Assembly: GCA_964487395.1 (NCBI GenBank)
Contig: CAZAQH010000086.1
Span: 1 to 7,890, forward strand
DNA length: 7,890 nt
Reading direction: 5' to 3'
Source of the DNA: RGIG8767 sp964487395
Lineage (GTDB): Bacteria > Bacillota > Clostridia > Lachnospirales > Lachnospiraceae
Below the pieces are notes generated by a model. That model had not been told where the DNA came from, did not search any database, and was given only the letters and a program-made list of their open reading frames with translations. The translations under genes were made by a program, and so were the position numbers. The first letter of the stretch is position 1, and every line of letters starts with the position of its first letter. Below, in pieces: positions 1 to 5,546 of this stretch.

Positions 1-188
1 TATCAATATTAGACCGCAATACCACCTTACTTATGATTGATGAGATGAAACAGGAATTAGAAGAAAGTAAGAAAGAAGCCGAACAGAGCAAACAAGCGTT
101 AATGCAAAAAGACCGGGAAATTGAGCAAGTAATAACAGAAAAAGACCTGGAAATTGAACGTTTGAAAGCCGCACTAGCAAAAAAATAA
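1..188 (+). CDS. C-terminal end of a probable Rpn-family (PD-(D/E)XK) nuclease/transposase-like protein, partial
   Basis: An open frame enters from the left edge (codons begin at position 3) and ends at TAA 186-188, giving about 61 residues. It starts SILDRNTTLLMIDEMKQE and continues as a highly charged helix rich in Glu, Lys and Gln, with no proline or glycine: a coiled-coil tail. A near-repeat of period 11 is visible, KDREIEQ followed by KDLEIER. From memory, a D-x-N-T-x-L-x-M-I-x-E-M segment followed by a charged coiled coil ending in LKALLAKK-like residues is typical of the C-termini of Rpn-family recombination-promoting nucleases, which are abundant in Lachnospiraceae. The catalytic domain lies outside the window, so the family assignment rests on the tail alone. 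Any other protein with a C-terminal coiled coil remains possible. Confidence 0.55.
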   Translation, partial: SILDRNTTLLMIDEMKQELEESKKEAEQSKQALMQKDREIEQVITEKDLEIERLKAALAKK

Positions 189-207
189 TATGATAGAGTA
201 GTTTTTT

Positions 208-241
208 TAATGCCCATTGCTCCTTGGAGTAATGGGCATTA
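208..241 (+). terminator. Strong hairpin terminator after the plus-strand gene, possibly bidirectional
   Basis: AATGCCCATT (209-218) pairs perfectly with AATGGGCATT (231-240). The stem extends by T208-A241 outside and by GCTCC/GGAGT (one G-U pair) inside, closing on a CTTG tetraloop. On the plus strand the stem is followed by ATTTTAT, a modest U-tract, and it starts 20 bases after the TAA at 186-188. The esterase gene stops at 244 on the other strand, so the hairpin also sits just past that stop. In that direction the stem is followed by A residues rather than U residues, so intrinsic termination there would be poor. Confidence 0.75.
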
Positions 242-243
242 TT

Positions 244-1146
244 TTATCTACATTTTTCAAAGAAATCAAGTATCACCTCATTTGTATTAAAACCTGCAAA
301 ACTTTCCTGAGGCCATGAATGGCTGCCGTCTTTTATCTCGATATAGCAGACACGATTTGTATTTGTGTCACTATAATAGGTAATGGCGGTAGCTTTTTTT
401 GATAATTCCTCTTCTTTTGATTGTTCCAGATTATTAGCATTTTTCCAATATTCTATTACCTCATTAATCGTTGGATTACTGCCAGTAGTATTGTTTTTTC
501 CATCTTCTTCAAACGGTATTACGTCATCTTTTGTTCCATTGATTTGAAGGATTCCAACAGATGCTGTTTCGCTTTTTTTATCCCACATATTACCTGTCAT
601 GAAGCCGGCTACACTGGCAACGGCACAAAAAGTCTCTGGTGCTTCTACTGCCAGACGGTACATCATAAATGCTCCATTACTAAAACCTGCTGCAAATGTT
701 GCTTCCCTATTAAATCCATAGGTGTCCTGCAGATATTTGGCCAATGCAACTAAAAAACCGGTATCATCATTGCCATCTTCTTTTAAACCGGAATTCCAGC
801 CCGCTCCGCTTGTCTTATCATTAGGATCTTGTATTCCCTGCGGATACACTACTGCATATCCATATTCATCTGCTGTTTTGTTCATTCCAGTATCTCTTGA
901 AAAACTCTCCGGATTACCTGCATATGCATGGAGCATAAAAAGAAGGGGCATATTCTCATTTTGTTCTTCCGGAATATGTAATAGAAAACTTCTCTCTTGT
1001 CCCATATAACTGCATATATACATTTTACTGTTCTCTTTTTGAGTAACGCCTGTAATTTTATAATTCTGCTGAGTATCAGCAGAATTGTATCTCATTATCA
1101 ATATTAATGTAGCAATTAATAAAATCGCGATTAAACTTTTCTTCAT
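244..1146 (-). CDS. Secreted or membrane-anchored alpha/beta-hydrolase esterase, PHB depolymerase/LpqC-like
   Basis: The product is 300 residues from the chosen start. Residues 3-18 form a basic-then-hydrophobic signal or anchor segment (KKSLIAILLIATLILIM) with no lipobox cysteine, so it probably acts outside the membrane. The rest is an alpha/beta hydrolase of the LpqC/feruloyl-esterase type (COG3509-like). It has an oxyanion-type HAYAG (73-77), GWN (116-118), DDTGF (127-131), the nucleophile elbow GFSNG with Ser156, an acid at Asp207/Asp208 in NGTKDD, and His276 in SHSWP. Family members hydrolyse esters of polymers or feruloylated sugars; the substrate here cannot be read. Start choice: a longer frame begins at TTG 1152, but AAGGA lies only 4 bases from that TTG and 10 bases from the ATG at 1146, so ATG is preferred. 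It is the last gene of the minus-strand cluster, 21 bases after the glycosylase gene. The first motif is HAxxG rather than the common HGxxG. Confidence 0.85.
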   Translation of the reverse strand: MKKSLIAILLIATLILIMRYNSADTQQNYKITGVTQKENSKMYICSYMGQERSFLLHIPEEQNENMPLLFMLHAYAGNPESFSRDTGMNKTADEYGYAVVYPQGIQDPNDKTSGAGWNSGLKEDGNDDTGFLVALAKYLQDTYGFNREATFAAGFSNGAFMMYRLAVEAPETFCAVASVAGFMTGNMWDKKSETASVGILQINGTKDDVIPFEEDGKNNTTGSNPTINEVIEYWKNANNLEQSKEEELSKKATAITYYSDTNTNRVCYIEIKDGSHSWPQESFAGFNTNEVILDFFEKCR

Positions 1147-1167
1147 GTGCAAATTTTCCTTTTTAAT

Positions 1168-1656
1168 TCATATAAGTTGTGAATATTGTTTGATTAAGTC
1201 CTGCAGAGAGCAAGCAGCATTTGCCGGACTTGTCGATGGGAGTATTGTGATTTCCATCCCTGTTTTTTCCTGTAAATACTTATGATATAGTTTACCGGAT
1301 GTCTGTCCATTTGCATAAATGCGTTTGATATCCGTTTTTTTAAGCAGTCCCGGAATATCGGTAGGGATCACGTTTTTAATGCTGCTGTCGCTGGAACCCT
1401 TGATATCGCAATTATCAATAACATCCCAGACCGCAATATGATTTTGTAACAGCATTTCTTTCTTTTCCTCTATCGTTACCGGTTCGTTCCAGTCTAAAAC
1501 CGCTGCTATCACTTTCCAAAAACGGTTTTGCGGATGTCCATAATAAAACCCCTGTTCTCTTGATTTCACAGAAGGAAAACTGCCCAAAATTAATATATTT
1601 GAATTGCTATCATAAACAGGCTCAAATGTATGAAAAATATGGTTATATTCTGCCAT
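1168..1656 (-). CDS. DNA-deoxyinosine (hypoxanthine-DNA) glycosylase, UDG superfamily family 6
   Basis: The 162-residue product has the hallmarks of the HDG branch of the uracil-DNA-glycosylase fold: ILILGSFPS (21-29) with YYGHPQNRFW (38-47) forming the first active-site motif, VWDVID and the following GSSDSSI (76-93), and LPSTSPANA (139-147) as the DNA-intercalating second motif. Known members excise hypoxanthine, the product of adenine deamination, from DNA and start base-excision repair in the cytoplasm; they generally lack useful uracil activity. Start choice: the frame stays open to a TTG at 1668, but that TTG overlaps the GGAG ribosome binding site, which sits 6 bases before ATG 1656, so ATG 1656 is the real start. 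The gene lies 12 bases after the 57-residue protein gene and is preceded in the operon by a Nudix hydrolase, which fits a theme of purine-damage control. Confidence 0.9.
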   Translation of the reverse strand: MAEYNHIFHTFEPVYDSNSNILILGSFPSVKSREQGFYYGHPQNRFWKVIAAVLDWNEPVTIEEKKEMLLQNHIAVWDVIDNCDIKGSSDSSIKNVIPTDIPGLLKKTDIKRIYANGQTSGKLYHKYLQEKTGMEITILPSTSPANAACSLQDLIKQYSQLI

Positions 1657-1668
1657 TTTTATCTCCAA

Positions 1669-1842
1669 TTATATCAGGGTATACTGCATCATTTCATAGG
1701 CAAGGGATGTACCTTCCTGAATGGAATCCGGAAGCAATGCTCTTGCCACACATTTAAGTTCTATTTCCGGATGCTCTATCTGCTTTAAATAAGCATAATC
1801 TCCGTCTAACCGCTCTACCATATAATCAATTCGTTCAAACAT
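1669..1842 (-). CDS. Small conserved-looking acidic protein of unknown function (57 aa)
   Basis: On the minus strand an ATG at 1840-1842 opens a 57-codon frame ending in TAA 1669-1671. It begins MFERIDYMVERLDGDYAYLK and ends with YEMMQYTLI. A strong ribosome binding site, AAAGGAG, lies 10 bases upstream and is formed by the last codons of the Nudix gene, so translation is probably coupled. The frame fills the space between the Nudix and glycosylase genes, with 7 and 12 base gaps, exactly as an operon gene would. The protein is acidic (11 Asp/Glu against 5 Lys/Arg), has no membrane segment, and has a central VARALLPDSIQEGTSLAYE stretch that reads like a conserved core. I believe similar small hypothetical proteins occur in Lachnospiraceae and relatives, but I know no assigned function. 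Its place between two nucleotide/DNA-repair genes is the only functional hint. Confidence 0.85.
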   Translation of the reverse strand: MFERIDYMVERLDGDYAYLKQIEHPEIELKCVARALLPDSIQEGTSLAYEMMQYTLI

Positions 1843-1849
1843 ATCTTAA

Positions 1850-2269
1850 TTACTCCTTTCGTTCCGGTCCGATTCCAAACTGGCGAACCTGCTCAATCAT
1901 ATGACCTATATTGCCTTCGCCGGCAAATTTATGAATATCAAAGAAATCCTCATCTAATGTAAGCCACATTAATGGATGAAGTTCTTTTTTCAATTCTACC
2001 GGTTCTTTTATCGTTCCCACATAAATCTCCACATAACAATTTTGATTGTAATATGTGAAATCCATCATATGTGTCAGCGAAATCTGCCCTCTCTTGATGC
2101 CGGTTTCTTCCTGTAATTCTCTATAAGCTGCCAGAAATCCATCTTCTCCCGGTTCTATTTTTCCACCTACGAAATTATATAAACCCTTATATGGATCTTT
2201 TGTTCTTTTACAAAAAAGTAAATGTTGTTCCTCCTGGTCATAGACCATGATGCAATTATATCCCTGCAT
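1850..2269 (-). CDS. Nudix hydrolase, MutT/8-oxo-dGTP-diphosphatase-like
   Basis: The 139-residue cytoplasmic protein has a complete Nudix box, G-x5-E-x7-REL-x-EE-x-G-I, at residues 36-58 (Gly36, Glu42, Arg50, Glu51, Glu54, Glu55, Gly57). The preceding GLYNFVGGKIEPGE is the usual lead-in. The enzymes split nucleoside diphosphates linked to another group, X, using Mg2+ bound by the REUXEE glutamates. The short single-domain form and sequence style fit the MutT/NUDT1-like group that cleans oxidised or deaminated dNTPs, but substrate cannot be fixed from sequence alone. ATG 2267-2269 is preceded by AAGGA at 6 bases. It follows the HD-GYP gene by 58 bases. Its final codons (for RKE) encode the ribosome binding site of the next small gene. 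A nucleotide-pool role would match the DNA glycosylase downstream. Confidence 0.9.
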   Translation of the reverse strand: MQGYNCIMVYDQEEQHLLFCKRTKDPYKGLYNFVGGKIEPGEDGFLAAYRELQEETGIKRGQISLTHMMDFTYYNQNCYVEIYVGTIKEPVELKKELHPLMWLTLDEDFFDIHKFAGEGNIGHMIEQVRQFGIGPERKE

Positions 2270-2327
2270 AGTTATTCCTTTTTCATTGAGTTGTTGTTAA
2301 GTATTTTGCATATTTTTTAACTGCTGG

Positions 2328-3545
2328 TTAACTTTTGTATCTCTCATTGATATCATTAATAATCTGTTTGTCTAATTTCCCATTGTCTGCCATGTTGTTA
2401 AGTATATCAATTGCCTGCTGATGTTCCATGCCCTTTTTATAGGGACGTTCTTCTGTTAATGCCTGATAAATATCAAGACACGCCATAAGTCGCTCCCATT
2501 TTCCAAGTTTATCACCTGTTAAGCCAAAAGGATAACCAGTTCCATCCAATTTCTCATGATGATGTGATGCCCATTTTGTGATATCTTCTAACCCCGGTAT
2601 ATCAGAAAGAATCTTGTATGTATAGTAAACATGTGTCTGAATATGCTTATACTCTGCGTTGTCCAGTTTATCCGGTTTTTCTAAGATATCCCTGTCCACA
2701 ACAAGCTTTCCGATATCGTGCAGTGCTCCTGCAAAATAAAGCTTTGCTGCCATTTCCTCATCTGCATGATAAAACAAGGCCATATCATATGCTTTCTGAG
2801 CAATGCCAATTGAATGTGTCTTAGTGAAATGAGATTTGTAATCAACAATTCTGGCAAATACACTTGCAAATTCCATAAACTGTTGGGGTGAACATGTAAT
2901 AATGCCTCCTGGAAACAGATTATGAATATATAAATCTATTTTTTCATTTCGTAAATAACTTAAATCGCTCTCACTTATTAATTCTAAAAAAACTTTCGTC
3001 TCTTTTTCAGGGAATAAACTGCCTGTATTACTTGTAAGGAAATTCTGAAGTTTCTTTCTTTTCTCATCATCAAAAAAACTTAAATCAAATCCTGCATCTA
3101 TCGTATCTGCAATCTGAAGCAGTCTGACCGTCTTTGGAATCTCGACGCTTCTTTTTCCAAATGCTCCGCTTCCATTCGCACTCTCATGATGATATAAAAC
3201 AGCTCCCTTTGTCTTTTCCATATCGAATGGCATTAGCATCATAGAGTTCTCTCCCATAATGCAGTGCTTTTCAAAATGACGCATAGTAGCACCATTTGCC
3301 GCCACATAAGAGCCGTCAAACTCATCCTGGATATATTCTGATAATGCACAATCATGCATAACTGCACATGCCGACAAAATCTGCCTGTCACTTTCATCGG
3401 TAAGTACACCCATTTTGTCACCTATTCCAATTGCCAGTGCTGCTACACGTTTTCCATGGTTCGTAGTAACTCCAATCAAATCATGTTCTACGCAGTCAAG
3501 TGCATAGGATAGTGCAAACAAAATACCATTAAAATCAAATTTCAT
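2328..3545 (-). CDS. Tandem HD-domain phosphohydrolase with C-terminal HD-GYP, probable cyclic-di-GMP phosphodiesterase
   Basis: The 405-residue soluble protein has two HD modules. The N-terminal one (about 20-165) keeps the expected metal ligands: His30, His64-Asp65, His94, His119-His120 and Asp147. Its GYP loop is changed to NGSGAFG (124-130). The C-terminal one (about 235-405) has His244, HDIGK (276-280), His305, HHEKLDGTGYP (329-339) and LDIYQALTEERPYK, the classic HD-GYP set, except that Gln361 replaces the usual Asp of D-x-[YF]-D-A. HD-GYP enzymes hydrolyse cyclic di-GMP (some cGAMP) to pGpG or GMP. No sensor or receiver domain is fused, so the N-terminal HD module may be regulatory or a second active site. 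The ATG immediately follows the stop of the upstream CPBP gene (TAA-ATG with no gap), and GAGG lies 5 bases upstream, so the two are translationally coupled. Confidence 0.9.
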   Translation of the reverse strand: MKFDFNGILFALSYALDCVEHDLIGVTTNHGKRVAALAIGIGDKMGVLTDESDRQILSACAVMHDCALSEYIQDEFDGSYVAANGATMRHFEKHCIMGENSMMLMPFDMEKTKGAVLYHHESANGSGAFGKRSVEIPKTVRLLQIADTIDAGFDLSFFDDEKRKKLQNFLTSNTGSLFPEKETKVFLELISESDLSYLRNEKIDLYIHNLFPGGIITCSPQQFMEFASVFARIVDYKSHFTKTHSIGIAQKAYDMALFYHADEEMAAKLYFAGALHDIGKLVVDRDILEKPDKLDNAEYKHIQTHVYYTYKILSDIPGLEDITKWASHHHEKLDGTGYPFGLTGDKLGKWERLMACLDIYQALTEERPYKKGMEHQQAIDILNNMADNGKLDKQIINDINERYKS

Positions 3546-4352
3546 TTATGCCTCACTCTTTTCTTCTATTACACTATTCTTTAATTCTTTTTTATAAGAA
3601 CAATACATCCAAATTGCCAGTGTAACTGCGATAACCGCTGTAAAAATACCCGATTTACTTACAAAATACATTTTATTGTTCCCTACAGTACCAGCACCTA
3701 AAATCACCTGATCAAAGTTATTATGTGCTGCATGCATGATTGCCGCCGGCCACACACTTTTTGCACGAAGTGTCAGAATTCCAATCATAACACCTACGGC
3801 ACCAATAATAATTAGAAACATTGGAACTTTAAACCAATTTGGTGTACCTGGCATATAAATTCCCGATATTAAAAGCGGACAATGCCATAAGCCCCATATT
3901 AATCCGGTCAGTAATAATGTCTTTTCAAGCCCAAGCCACGTTAAAAGTCTTGGAACTAAAAATCCTCTCCATCCGATTTCTTCTCCAAGTGCTGTAAGCA
4001 TAGATATCACGATACCGATAACAGCCATTACAAGAACCTGTATGCCCCATTCAATCCGCATCGAACCGGGATTTATCATCCAGTATATAAGATACGGCAC
4101 TCCCAGATAAATAAGTGGCAGTAAGACTGCAAGTAAAATGTATTTTATTTTACTTTTTGCAAATAGTAATGCATGCTTTTCTTTTCTAAAATAGGTAAGT
4201 TTGGCAATCAATGCAGCAAATGCCGGAACCCACATCAAAAATGCAGCATATCCCATTTCTCCCGTAAGAATAATCACCGTTTCCCACACCACACTCAATG
4301 CAACTGTGATAAGCAAAAAAAGTTTTATCGCTTTTTTATTTGTTTCTAACAT
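3546..4352 (-). CDS. CPBP-family intramembrane glutamic endopeptidase (CAAX protease/bacteriocin-processing type)
   Basis: The 268-residue protein is polytopic, with hydrophobic segments at about 10-30, 34-54, 70-92, 103-123, 144-163, 178-197 and 232-252. The CPBP (Abi) signature is intact: EEIGWRGFLVPRL with Glu124, Glu125 and Arg129; GLWHCPLL with His157; and HAAHN with His207 and Asn211. Relatives cleave peptides in the membrane; in Firmicutes they include prenyl-protein-protease-like enzymes and bacteriocin maturation or immunity proteins. The substrate here is unknown. ATG 4350-4352 has GGAG 8 bases upstream. It is the first gene of the six-gene cluster and its stop directly touches the ATG of the HD-GYP gene. 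A second, unrelated-looking CPBP gene lies at 6532-7608. Confidence 0.9.
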   Translation of the reverse strand: MLETNKKAIKLFLLITVALSVVWETVIILTGEMGYAAFLMWVPAFAALIAKLTYFRKEKHALLFAKSKIKYILLAVLLPLIYLGVPYLIYWMINPGSMRIEWGIQVLVMAVIGIVISMLTALGEEIGWRGFLVPRLLTWLGLEKTLLLTGLIWGLWHCPLLISGIYMPGTPNWFKVPMFLIIIGAVGVMIGILTLRAKSVWPAAIMHAAHNNFDQVILGAGTVGNNKMYFVSKSGIFTAVIAVTLAIWMYCSYKKELKNSVIEEKSEA

Positions 4353-4378
4353 AACGTCTTCTCCTCATAAATATGGTA

Positions 4379-4419
4379 AATACGGGGGATACCAAGCGAA
4401 ACTTATATTTCCCCGTATT
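4379..4419 (-). promoter_or_regulatory. Leader hairpin upstream of the CPBP start
   Basis: In the transcript AATACGGGG (4411-4419 region) would pair with CCCCGTATT (4379-4387 region), a perfect 9-bp GC-rich stem. The 23-base loop contains an inner AAG-TTTCG-CTT element. It lies inside the predicted 5' leader, about 15 bases upstream of the GGAG. It has no U-tract, so it is not a terminator. It could be an RNA structure, or simply two DNA sites of the motif array in opposite orientation. Confidence 0.4.
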
Positions 4420-4438
4420 CAATTGTTTAAAATTGCAT

Positions 4439-4467
4439 ATTATACCAGTAAAATCACATACTTCTTT
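4439..4467 (-). promoter_or_regulatory. Extended -10 promoter for the CPBP/HD-GYP operon
   Basis: The minus strand reads TGGTATAAT, a TGn extension plus a perfect -10 (4439-4444), giving a start near 4432 and a leader of about 80 bases. At 17 bp upstream the -35 position reads AAAGAA, far from TTGACA. One copy of the TACGGGGG motif (4472-4481) lies directly upstream of that weak -35, which is the usual place for an activator. Regulation by that motif is inferred. Confidence 0.6.
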
Positions 4468-4616
4468 GATTCCCCCGTATTTTTTATTTCCTTAAAGTCT
4501 TTTACAACCTTTTTTCCATAAATTTTACCCGTGATTTCCAAATAAACAATCATTTGCCCCGTAATCGAATTTACATAACTTAATTACGGGAGATATTCTG
4601 CTTTCTATTCCAGTAA

Positions 4617-4650
4617 ATACCATATTAGGAAAATGTCTAAAATAAGGTAT
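4617..4650 (-). terminator. Possible weak terminator hairpin after the aldolase gene
   Basis: ATACCATATT (4617-4626) and AATAAGGTAT (4641-4650) form a 10-bp inverted repeat with one mismatch and a 14-base loop. It starts 3 bases beyond the aldolase TAG. In the transcript it is followed by only UUU, and the stem is AT-rich, so termination would be inefficient and some read-through into the next operon is possible. Confidence 0.35.
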
Positions 4651-4653
4651 GGT

Positions 4654-5499
4654 CTACGCTTTATTTCTCGAGCCAAATAAGGTTATCTTTTCAGCAACTA
4701 CTTTTTTCATCGCTTCTATTTCGTATGGTATTAATCCCATCATGGTCTTTTCGCCTGCGGCAATTCCTGCCTCCACTCCAGCTTTACCAGCTTTATCGAT
4801 ATCTGTAAAAATGTTGATTTTGGATACACCCAAATGAACTGCCTGTTTAAAATCAGAATCCGCAAGTCCGCTGCCACCGTGCAATACAAGTGGAATATTG
4901 GTTTTCTTTGCTATGGTATCAATTCGTTCAAAATCAAGCTTAGGTGAAAATGCGTAATCACCATGTGCATTACCAACGGCAACCGCAAGGGAATCCACGC
5001 CAGTTTTTGATACAAAGTCAAGTGCCGTATCCGGATTAGTGAAGTAATCGCTTGGATTTTCCAGTTTGCCGGTTCCAAAATTATCTCCAACATGACCAAG
5101 TTCACCTTCTACCGTTGCTCCCATTGCATGACAAATCTTAACCATTTCTGCTACTTTTTTAAGATTCTCCTCATAAGAATCAGTAGAACAATCATACATA
5201 ATAGAGGTAAAACCAAGCTTTAATGCTTCCATGCATCGTTCAAATGTAAGTCCATGATCGTAATGAACGCACACCGGTACTGTGGCTTTCTTTGCCATTG
5301 GAATCAAGTATTGTGCTACTCGCTCAAGTTCCATAGCAGGAAGTAAAATTTCTGCCGTACCAACCATAACCGGAGCCTTTAATTCTTCTGCTGTCTCAAT
5401 AATTGCTCTTGCCATCTCAACATTTACTGCATTAAAAAAACCAACTCCGTAACCGCCTTTTTTTGCCGGCAGTAATACATCATTCATCGTTACTAACAT
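4654..5499 (-). CDS. Class II ketose-bisphosphate aldolase (fructose- or tagatose-bisphosphate aldolase)
   Basis: The 281-residue TIM-barrel enzyme is zinc-dependent. VHYDHG (78-83) carries the catalytic Asp81 and zinc ligand His82. EGELGHVG (131-138) is the conserved acidic loop. GNAHGDY (176-182) supplies His179 and LHGGSG (206-211) supplies His207 as further zinc ligands. SKINIFTD (226-233) completes the phosphate/substrate site. It cleaves a ketose-1,6-bisphosphate to dihydroxyacetone phosphate and glyceraldehyde 3-phosphate, or the reverse. The GatY/KbaY/FbaA members are too alike to assign fructose versus tagatose substrate, and no sugar-specific kinase or transporter lies nearby, so I give no symbol. 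ATG 5497-5499 is preceded by GAGGT at 6 bases. It lies 47 bases after the broken DUF3169 gene with no recognisable promoter between, so it may be read from the CPBP/XRE unit or from a promoter I cannot see. Confidence 0.88.
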   Translation of the reverse strand: MLVTMNDVLLPAKKGGYGVGFFNAVNVEMARAIIETAEELKAPVMVGTAEILLPAMELERVAQYLIPMAKKATVPVCVHYDHGLTFERCMEALKLGFTSIMYDCSTDSYEENLKKVAEMVKICHAMGATVEGELGHVGDNFGTGKLENPSDYFTNPDTALDFVSKTGVDSLAVAVGNAHGDYAFSPKLDFERIDTIAKKTNIPLVLHGGSGLADSDFKQAVHLGVSKINIFTDIDKAGKAGVEAGIAAGEKTMMGLIPYEIEAMKKVVAEKITLFGSRNKA

Positions 5500-5546
5500 C
5501 GCGCTACCTCTTTTCTATTCTTTTTGGGCTTTGGAAGTGAAGTCTC

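Larger units (their letters stand above)
4379..4590. repeat. Six-copy array of a TACGGGG-like motif in both orientations
   Basis: On the plus strand the copies are AATACGGGGG (4379-4388), CCCCGTATT (4411-4419), CCCCCGTATT (4472-4481), ACCCGTGATT (4527-4536, degenerate), CCCCGTAAT (4557-4565) and ATTACGGG (4583-4590). The common core in one orientation is (A/T)TACGGGG, usually followed by purine-A. The outer pairs form inverted repeats: 4379-4387 with 4411-4419 (9 bp) and 4558-4565 with 4583-4590 (8 bp). The middle copy sits just upstream of the -35 position of the operon promoter. This suggests binding sites for a transcription factor (inference); I do not recognise the motif. Confidence 0.6.
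4353..4653. other. 301-base intergenic regulatory region between the aldolase gene and the CPBP/HD-GYP operon
   Basis: I see no credible gene in this stretch. The plus-strand open frame that crosses part of it mostly mirrors the CPBP gene. It holds a possible weak hairpin after the aldolase stop, six copies of a TACGGGG-like motif, an extended -10 promoter for the leftward operon, and a leader hairpin; these are listed separately. It is AT-rich except for the G-runs of the motif. Confidence 0.8.

Noticed and set aside
208..241. The left hairpin as an efficient intrinsic terminator for the esterase transcript
   Set aside because: On the minus strand the stem is followed by A residues, not U; it is better explained as the terminator of the plus-strand gene.
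421..1285. Plus-strand open frames opposite the esterase and glycosylase genes
   Set aside because: They lie opposite well-supported genes, have low-complexity Cys/Ser/Phe-rich translations, no fitting ribosome sites and no recognisable domains.
2270..2327. Internal promoter for the Nudix gene in the 58-base gap
   Set aside because: The gap is AT-rich, but I found no pair of -35 and -10 hexamers at an acceptable spacing.
4353..4432. Cyclic-di-GMP (GEMM) or other known riboswitch in the leader of the HD-GYP operon
   Set aside because: The leader is only about 80 bases with one simple hairpin; none of the conserved GEMM core sequence is present.
4201..4521. Plus-strand 106-residue frame running from the CPBP gene into the intergenic region
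   Set aside because: About half of it mirrors the CPBP coding strand and the rest crosses the promoter and motif array; composition is Ser/Ile/Phe-rich with no domain.
4558..4590. Inverted repeat CCCGTAAT/ATTACGGG as a terminator of the aldolase gene
   Set aside because: It has a 17-base loop and no U-tract in either direction, and the same core recurs four more times nearby, so it fits better as part of the motif array.
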